Of a stretch of 11,156 bases of DNA, positions 6,806 through 11,156 are shown in pieces. Origin of the DNA: an uncultured Actinomycetes bacterium (lineage in GTDB: Bacteria; Actinomycetota; Actinomycetes; Nanopelagicales; Nanopelagicaceae); the NCBI GenBank assembly GCA_903922325.1, contig CAIXTG010000026.1, positions 1 through 11,156 of the forward strand, given 5' to 3'. The notes below the pieces were generated by a model. It saw nothing but the letters and a program-made list of their open reading frames with translations. It was not told the DNA's origin and ran no database searches. The first letter of the stretch is position 1, and every line of letters begins with the position of its first letter. The position numbers and the translations under genes are program-made.

Positions 6806-8091
6806 GCTTCAATCCGCTCTAGAACTAATGGCATACGATCAACGATGCCGCCTTCAACAATTATGACAGCACCAGTTAAAACCTCTAACGCACGCTCAAA
6901 GCGAGCCGGTTCATCGGTAAATAGCGTCATGATTGGCGCGCCTTGTTTTACGTAATCCCCTGGCTTGGCATGTAATTCAACGCCGGCTCCTGCTTGCACC
7001 TTTTCGCCTTGGCGCGAACGACCCGCACCTAATCGCCAAGCAGCAACGCCAACTTTCATCGCATCCATTGCAGTCATAGTGCCGCTATTAGTTGCCAAAA
7101 TCTGATGACTCTCTTTTGCAACAGGTAGCGCTGCATCGGGATTTCCACCTTGTGCGCTGATCATGCGTCGCCAATGATCCATCGCACTACCATCGCGCAG
7201 CGCATCAGCTGGATCTTTGCCAATGATGCCAGCAGCATCAATCATTTCGCGAGCTAACAGAATTGTAAGTTCAACAACATCGGCTGGACCACCACCAGCC
7301 AGTACTTCAACGGATTCGCGAACTTCAAGTGCGTTTCCGGCAGTTAAACCAAGTGGAACATCCATCGCAGTAACAAGCGCGCGAGTTTTAACTCCAGCGG
7401 CAGTACCGAGTGCCACCATCGTGCGGGCAAGTTCGGCTGCTTTTTTAGGATCACTCATAAAGGCGCCGCTACCAGTTTTTACATCCAGCACTAGCGCTGA
7501 TGTTCCTTCGGCAATTTTCTTGCTCATGATAGATGAGGCAATTAGTGGAATAGCTTCGACTGTCGCTGTTACATCTCGCAGCGCATAAAGTTTCTTATCT
7601 GCTGGCGCCAAACCAGCACCTGCTGCACAAATAACGGCGCCGCAATCTTTTAATACTTTTAGCATTTCATCATTGCTTAATTCAGCACGCCAACCTGGTA
7701 TCGATTCGAGCTTATCTAGCGTGCCTCCGGTATGGCCAAGGCCGCGACCCGAAAGTTGTGGAACTGCGCCACCACATGCTGCAACTAGCGGAGCCAGCGG
7801 CAAAGTTATCTTGTCGCCAACGCCACCAGTTGAATGTTTATCCGCAGTTGGCCGATCAAGCTTTGACCAATTCATGCGCTCGCCGCTATTAATCATGGCA
7901 TTTGTCCAACGACTAATTTCACGAGTATTCATGCCATTTAATAAGATTGCCATCAGCAAAGCCGACATTTGTTCATCAGCTACTACTCCGCGCGTATATG
8001 CCGAGATCACCCAATCAATCTGAGCATCGGTTAATTCATTACGATCACGCTTAGCTGAAATGATTTCAACGGCAGCAAAGGGTTCAATCAA
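6802..8091 (-). CDS. deoA: Thymidine / pyrimidine-nucleoside phosphorylase
   Basis: Cytosolic phosphorolysis of thymidine and deoxyuridine (perhaps uridine) to base and (deoxy)ribose-1-phosphate. Signature motifs: ADKHSTGGVGDK (83-94 in the numbering used here), SGRGLGHTGGTLDKLESIPG (114-133) and YALRDVTATVEAIPLIASS (169-187). H86, R172, S187 and K191 line up with E. coli H85, R171, S186 and K190. A C-terminal alpha/beta domain follows. No ATG precedes this conserved region. I chose the TTG at 8091, giving 429 residues, an N-terminus the usual distance from the KRD motif, a GGA 8 bases upstream and an 8-base overlap with the cdd end. A TTG at 8118 would add nine residues (438) but has no clear ribosome binding site. 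Preference for thymidine over uridine cannot be read with certainty. Confidence 0.95.
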   Translation of the reverse strand: MIEPFAAVEIISAKRDRNELTDAQIDWVISAYTRGVVADEQMSALLMAILLNGMNTREISRWTNAMINSGERMNWSKLDRPTADKHSTGGVGDKITLPLAPLVAACGGAVPQLSGRGLGHTGGTLDKLESIPGWRAELSNDEMLKVLKDCGAVICAAGAGLAPADKKLYALRDVTATVEAIPLIASSIMSKKIAEGTSALVLDVKTGSGAFMSDPKKAAELARTMVALGTAAGVKTRALVTAMDVPLGLTAGNALEVRESVEVLAGGGPADVVELTILLAREMIDAAGIIGKDPADALRDGSAMDHWRRMISAQGGNPDAALPVAKESHQILATNSGTMTAMDAMKVGVAAWRLGAGRSRQGEKVQAGAGVELHAKPGDYVKQGAPIMTLFTDEPARFERALEVLTGAVIIVEGGIVDRMPLVLERIEA

Positions 8092-8485
8092 GGCGTTTTT
8101 CCATCTCTTCTGGGCCAAATGCCCAAGGTAATAGTTCAGCTAGTGGCTTGATACCTTGGTCGGTCATCATCGCCAATTTACTTCCGCCATGTTCTTGCAA
8201 TAGCTGACGACAGCGACCACATGGCATTAAGTAATTCTTATTTAAATCCACGCAAAGGAATGCAACTAAGCGTCCGCCGCCAGAGAGAATTAAATTTGAA
8301 ACCAGACCACATTCAGCACAAAGTGTTAAGCCATACGAAGCGTTCTCCACATTGCAGCCAGAAATTATGCGACCATCATCAACCAAGGCGGCAACACCGA
8401 CTGGAAACTTAGAATAAGGCGCGTAAGCAGACTGCATTGCAGCAATTGCAGTTTTTTCGAGCAGTTGCCAATCTACCTCAGGCAT
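8084..8485 (-). CDS. cdd: Cytidine deaminase
   Basis: Converts (deoxy)cytidine to (deoxy)uridine, feeding the pyrimidine phosphorylase encoded next. 133 residues, the size of the small tetrameric class. Substrate-binding N45 and E47 lie in CNVENASYG. The zinc and catalytic motif is CAE (C56, catalytic E58), with the remaining zinc cysteines C89 and C92 in PCGRC. These three cysteine ligands are typical of the tetrameric type rather than the E. coli dimer. The start is fused to the upstream permease stop as TAATG (one shared base). No convincing Shine-Dalgarno is seen, so translation probably depends on termination-reinitiation. The 3' end overlaps the chosen deoA start by eight bases. Confidence 0.96.
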   Translation of the reverse strand: MPEVDWQLLEKTAIAAMQSAYAPYSKFPVGVAALVDDGRIISGCNVENASYGLTLCAECGLVSNLILSGGGRLVAFLCVDLNKNYLMPCGRCRQLLQEHGGSKLAMMTDQGIKPLAELLPWAFGPEEMEKRLD

Positions 8486-9753
8486 TAGTGAGAACCGCCA
8501 CGTTGATATGGAATTCCATCCGCCGCAGGTGCGCGCACTCGGCCAACGAAACCAGAGACGGCAATGATGGTTGCGATGTAAGGAACCATCATCATGAACG
8601 CAGATGGAATTGGTGTGCCAGCAATTGAAAGCACGCTTCGCAATTGATCTGCGAAACCAAATACGAGTGCGGCAGACAATGCACCCAGTGGAGTCCAGCG
8701 ACCGAAGATCAGAGCAGCGAGTGCGATAAAGCCCATTCCGGCAGTCATCTCGCGACTAAAGGAACCTACTGAACCGACCGTGAAGTAAGCGCCACCAAAG
8801 CCAGCAATAGCGCCGGCAATTATTACGTTTCGGAAGCGAACTTTATTAACATCAATACCAACGCTTTCGGCGGCAACTGGAAGTTCACCAACCGAGCGCA
8901 TACGAAGTCCCCACTTACTCTTAAAGAGTGCGACTTGAGTAACCACGATAATCACATAAAGCAGATAGATGATGATGGTTTGTGAGAAAAACATCGGGCC
9001 AATGATTGGCAACTTAGAAAGTATCGGGATGTTAATCGGCTGCAGGATTGGAGATTCATTCCATTTCTCAGAATCTTCCCGTAAGAACCGTTGTGCGGCA
9101 AAGCTAGTGAGACCAATAATCAACACATTGATAACGAAGCCCAAAATAACTTGATCGATCCGATATTTAATCGCAAAAACCGCGAGCAACAAGGAAATTA
9201 GCGCTCCCGCAAATGGCGCAATAAGCAGACCAAGCCAAGCGTTCTTGAGCAAGCTTCCTGTTATGCCGGCGATAAACGCCGCGCCCAGTAATTGTCCTTC
9301 GATAGCAATATTAATAACACCAGATCGCTCGCAAACTAGACCAGCAAGTGAGCCGTAAATTAGCGGCACTGCCAGAATTAAGCCACCTTGGAGTAATCCA
9401 GTAAATGGTACGAAGTCGCCGGCAGATGCCCAACAAAGAAATGCCATAAAGAGTCCGATTGAAAAACCAAAAATTGCGATGCCATGTTTCTTGCCTTTAC
9501 GAAATAAGTAATATGCCAGAGCAGTGAAGAGAACAGACAGTGCAGAAAATCCATATGCACCAACACGAGAATCAATTACCCACTGCTGGATTAGCACCCA
9601 CTCTTTATCAAGCACAAAACTATAAGTAACATCGCCACTTACTTTTGGCAGATAAGCAAAGACTACGATTGAGAAAATGCTGGCGATAGCCATGGCGTAG
9701 ATGCCATTGAGCTTGCGTTTAGCTTCGCGGGAGATTGCTAATTGGCTCGCCAT
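8485..9753 (-). CDS. nupQ: ABC importer permease, NupQ-like (nucleoside uptake)
   Basis: Inner-membrane permease of the branched-chain/ribose-type (BPD_transp_2) family, 422 residues from the chosen start. The core carries the SERSG-like element CERSGVINIAIEGQLLGA (from about residue 141) and a cytoplasmic coupling stretch RMRSVGELPVAAESVGI (about 284-300). About three extra hydrophobic segments precede the core, around residues 18-36, 65-83 and 93-110, making it longer than B. subtilis NupQ; I recall this long form as usual in actinobacteria. It should pair with the upstream permease and the ATPase. An alternative ATG at 9765 would add four residues (426), but its only purine-rich site touches the start codon. 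The ATG at 9753 forms TAATG with the upstream stop. Nucleoside specificity is inferred from the enzymes downstream; other purine-type or lipoprotein-dependent substrates are possible. Confidence 0.88.
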   Translation of the reverse strand: MASQLAISREAKRKLNGIYAMAIASIFSIVVFAYLPKVSGDVTYSFVLDKEWVLIQQWVIDSRVGAYGFSALSVLFTALAYYLFRKGKKHGIAIFGFSIGLFMAFLCWASAGDFVPFTGLLQGGLILAVPLIYGSLAGLVCERSGVINIAIEGQLLGAAFIAGITGSLLKNAWLGLLIAPFAGALISLLLAVFAIKYRIDQVILGFVINVLIIGLTSFAAQRFLREDSEKWNESPILQPINIPILSKLPIIGPMFFSQTIIIYLLYVIIVVTQVALFKSKWGLRMRSVGELPVAAESVGIDVNKVRFRNVIIAGAIAGFGGAYFTVGSVGSFSREMTAGMGFIALAALIFGRWTPLGALSAALVFGFADQLRSVLSIAGTPIPSAFMMMVPYIATIIAVSGFVGRVRAPAADGIPYQRGGSH

Positions 9754-10916
9754 TATCCGTTCCATCCCTTAGATGCCATTGCTGATGCTTCCTGCAGATT
9801 CCGCAATCTAAAGATTCGTTTTACCAGATCAGGAGCAGCGATAAAGAGGACAACTAGCGCTTGAATTACCAACACAATTTCAACCGGCACTCCAACATTT
9901 GCCTGCATGGTTTGTCCGCCAACACGAAGGCCGGCAAATAAGAAGGAAGCTAGAACTACTCCTAATGGGGTACCGCGTCCAAGTAACGCAACGGTGATCG
10001 CATCAAAGCCAAAGGAAGCCGCAACGGTGTCAGTTAATTCGTATTGATTTCCTAAGGTATGGATCGCTCCACCCATTCCAGCAAGTGCGCCTGAAATTGC
10101 CATAGTTGCAATCATCGCGGCCGATACTGAGATACCAGCAGTACGTGCGGCACTTGAGTTTGCACCTACCGCGCGGAATCTAAAGCCCATAATGCTTCGG
10201 TTCAACAACCACCAAATAAACGCCGCTGCAGCTAGTGCAATAAAGATGCCGATATTTACTCGGTAATCAACCCCAAATAAGCCAGGCAACATCGCGCTCT
10301 CTTTTACTGGAGGTGCAATTGGATCTAGACGTCCAGGGCGCAAGAAGTACTTAGTACTTAAAATAAATAGTAAGAATTTTGCAGCAATGTAGTTAAGCAT
10401 GATGGTCACAATTACTTCATGCGCACCGGTTTTTGCTTTAAGTAATCCGACGATGCCACCCCAAAGTGCCGCCAAAATAACGCCCGCCAGAGTTGCCACA
10501 AGAATATGCATAACCATTGGCATTTCATACTTAAAGCCAATATATGAGGCACCGATTGCGCCAAAGATGAATTGACCTTGTGCGCCAATATTAAATAGAC
10601 CTGATTTAAAAGCCAGGGCAACCGAGAGACCACAAAGAATCAATGGCGCCGTGGCAACCATAGTTTCACTAAGTGGATAGAAACCAGCCATGAAGCTTTT
10701 ACCTTCAGCCAAATTAGGATCATAGATCGCGCCTTGGAAAAGCGCTAAGTAAGCATTTCCGACTGTACTACCGAGAATCTTTAGAAATTCGATCGGTGAT
10801 GAAATCTTGGCCAGCACTTTATTGTCAGTAAAACCAATTACTAGGCCGCCTACGAAGAGCGCCAGTAGAAAGGCAAAGAGCGGTAGTAGTGTTTTATCGA
10901 GAATCTTCTTAATCAT
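9753..10916 (-). CDS. nupP: ABC importer permease, NupP-like (nucleoside uptake)
   Basis: First of two paired permeases, 387 residues, normal for the family. A hydrophobic N-terminal segment (about 9-29) is followed by a roughly 55-residue, mostly polar stretch, probably extracytoplasmic, containing GAIYDPN. The multi-span core then includes SGLFNIGAQGQFIFGAI (105-121), the matching element to the one in the second permease, and a coupling loop FRFRAVGANSSAARTAGI (245-262). Later segments run through GRGTPLGVVLASFLFAGL (313-330). The ATG overlaps the ATPase stop as ATGA and has AAAGG nine bases upstream. The arrangement ATPase-permease-permease followed by nucleoside enzymes matches BmpA/NupNOPQ-type importers. 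Substrate is inferred from context. Confidence 0.9.
   Translation of the reverse strand: MIKKILDKTLLPLFAFLLALFVGGLVIGFTDNKVLAKISSPIEFLKILGSTVGNAYLALFQGAIYDPNLAEGKSFMAGFYPLSETMVATAPLILCGLSVALAFKSGLFNIGAQGQFIFGAIGASYIGFKYEMPMVMHILVATLAGVILAALWGGIVGLLKAKTGAHEVIVTIMLNYIAAKFLLFILSTKYFLRPGRLDPIAPPVKESAMLPGLFGVDYRVNIGIFIALAAAAFIWWLLNRSIMGFRFRAVGANSSAARTAGISVSAAMIATMAISGALAGMGGAIHTLGNQYELTDTVAASFGFDAITVALLGRGTPLGVVLASFLFAGLRVGGQTMQANVGVPVEIVLVIQALVVLFIAAPDLVKRIFRLRNLQEASAMASKGWNG
9761..9763 (-). promoter_or_regulatory. Ribosome binding site deciding the NupQ start
   Basis: On the minus strand GGA is followed by seven bases and then the ATG at 9753-9751. This spacing favours the ATG at 9753 over the ATG at 9765, whose nearest match (AAGGG) has no spacer. 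The match is short, so support is moderate. Confidence 0.4.
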
Positions 10917-11156
10917 GCGGCACCACCTTTAGCAGTAGCAGGATGTATGCCAGCCATATATAGACCAACTTCCTCGCGAGATGCTGTTACCGGAACGATT
11001 GCGATAATTTCACCGCGATACATAATTGCAATGCGATCGGCTAATGCAAATACTTCATCAAGCTCGGTGCTAAATAGCAGGACTGCGCGCCCAGAATCAC
11101 GTTCTGAAATAAGGCGTTGGTGAACAAATTCAATTGAGCCAACATCAAGACCACGG
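10913..11156 (-). CDS. nupO: ABC importer ATP-binding protein, C-terminal end only (cut by window edge)
   Basis: Translating the minus strand gives 80 residues ending in KGGAA and a TGA at 10915-10913. They begin with the D-loop RGLDVGS and continue through LLFSTELDEVFALADRIAIMYRGEI and VGLYMAGIHPAT. This is the end of the second nucleotide-binding domain of a RbsA/NupO-type ATPase, about 500 residues when complete. The usual H-loop histidine position reads STEL, with Glu, as is common in the second domain of this family. Walker A, signature and Walker B motifs lie beyond the right edge. The stop overlaps the NupP-like start (ATGA). A substrate-binding lipoprotein gene is expected further upstream. 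Confidence 0.9.
   Translation of the reverse strand, partial: RGLDVGSIEFVHQRLISERDSGRAVLLFSTELDEVFALADRIAIMYRGEIIAIVPVTASREEVGLYMAGIHPATAKGGAA

Noticed and set aside
7217..8023. Two long open frames on the plus strand (7217-7588 and 7673-8023) opposite deoA
   Set aside because: They are Ser/Ala/Pro-rich translations antisense to a well-conserved gene, with no recognisable domain; they mirror the codon pattern of deoA.
1..11156. Insertion sequences, phage, CRISPR, tRNA/rRNA, riboswitch or defence genes
   Set aside because: Coding is continuous with ordinary metabolic genes, no gap exceeds 19 bases, and I saw no repeats, cloverleaf structures or transposase motifs.

Overview
This window is a compact, fully coding stretch of an actinobacterial chromosome devoted to nucleoside import and breakdown. 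Ten genes fill it, two of them cut by the window edges. The largest intergenic gap is 19 bases, and most neighbours overlap or abut. Protein signatures (a long metazoan-like DeoC, the actinobacterial NTDN form of adenosine deaminase, and a PGM2-type mutase beside a trimeric-class PNP) point to Actinobacteria. GC is only in the mid to upper 40s by eye, and the packing is extreme. Together these suggest a streamlined planktonic lineage such as the freshwater acI group (Nanopelagicales); that placement is an inference.

Left half, plus strand (1-5707): purine nucleoside phosphorylase (5' end outside the window), a phosphoglucomutase/phosphomannomutase-superfamily enzyme that most likely acts as phosphopentomutase, deoxyribose-phosphate aldolase DeoC, a catalytic aldehyde dehydrogenase, and a short aldehyde dehydrogenase-like protein lacking a catalytic domain. 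The last two genes overlap by ATGA. Together they look like a two-gene version of the two-domain ALDH16 protein.

Right half, minus strand, read from right to left (11156-5708): the end of an ABC ATPase, two membrane permeases of the NupP/NupQ nucleoside-importer type, cytidine deaminase, thymidine/pyrimidine-nucleoside phosphorylase and adenosine deaminase. Every junction in this series overlaps by 1 to 8 bases, implying one translationally coupled operon. The two operons meet tail to tail with no base between their stop codons.

Pathway: the ABC importer brings nucleosides in. Cdd and Add deaminate cytidine and adenosine. DeoA and PNP release the bases and leave (deoxy)ribose-1-phosphate. 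The mutase makes the 5-phosphate. DeoC cleaves deoxyribose-5-phosphate to glyceraldehyde-3-phosphate and acetaldehyde, and the ALDH pair probably oxidises the acetaldehyde. The substrate-binding lipoprotein and most of the ATPase should lie beyond the right edge. I saw no mobile elements, RNA genes, CRISPR arrays or phage genes. The operon promoters are outside the window. The least ordinary element is the split ALDH16-like pair.
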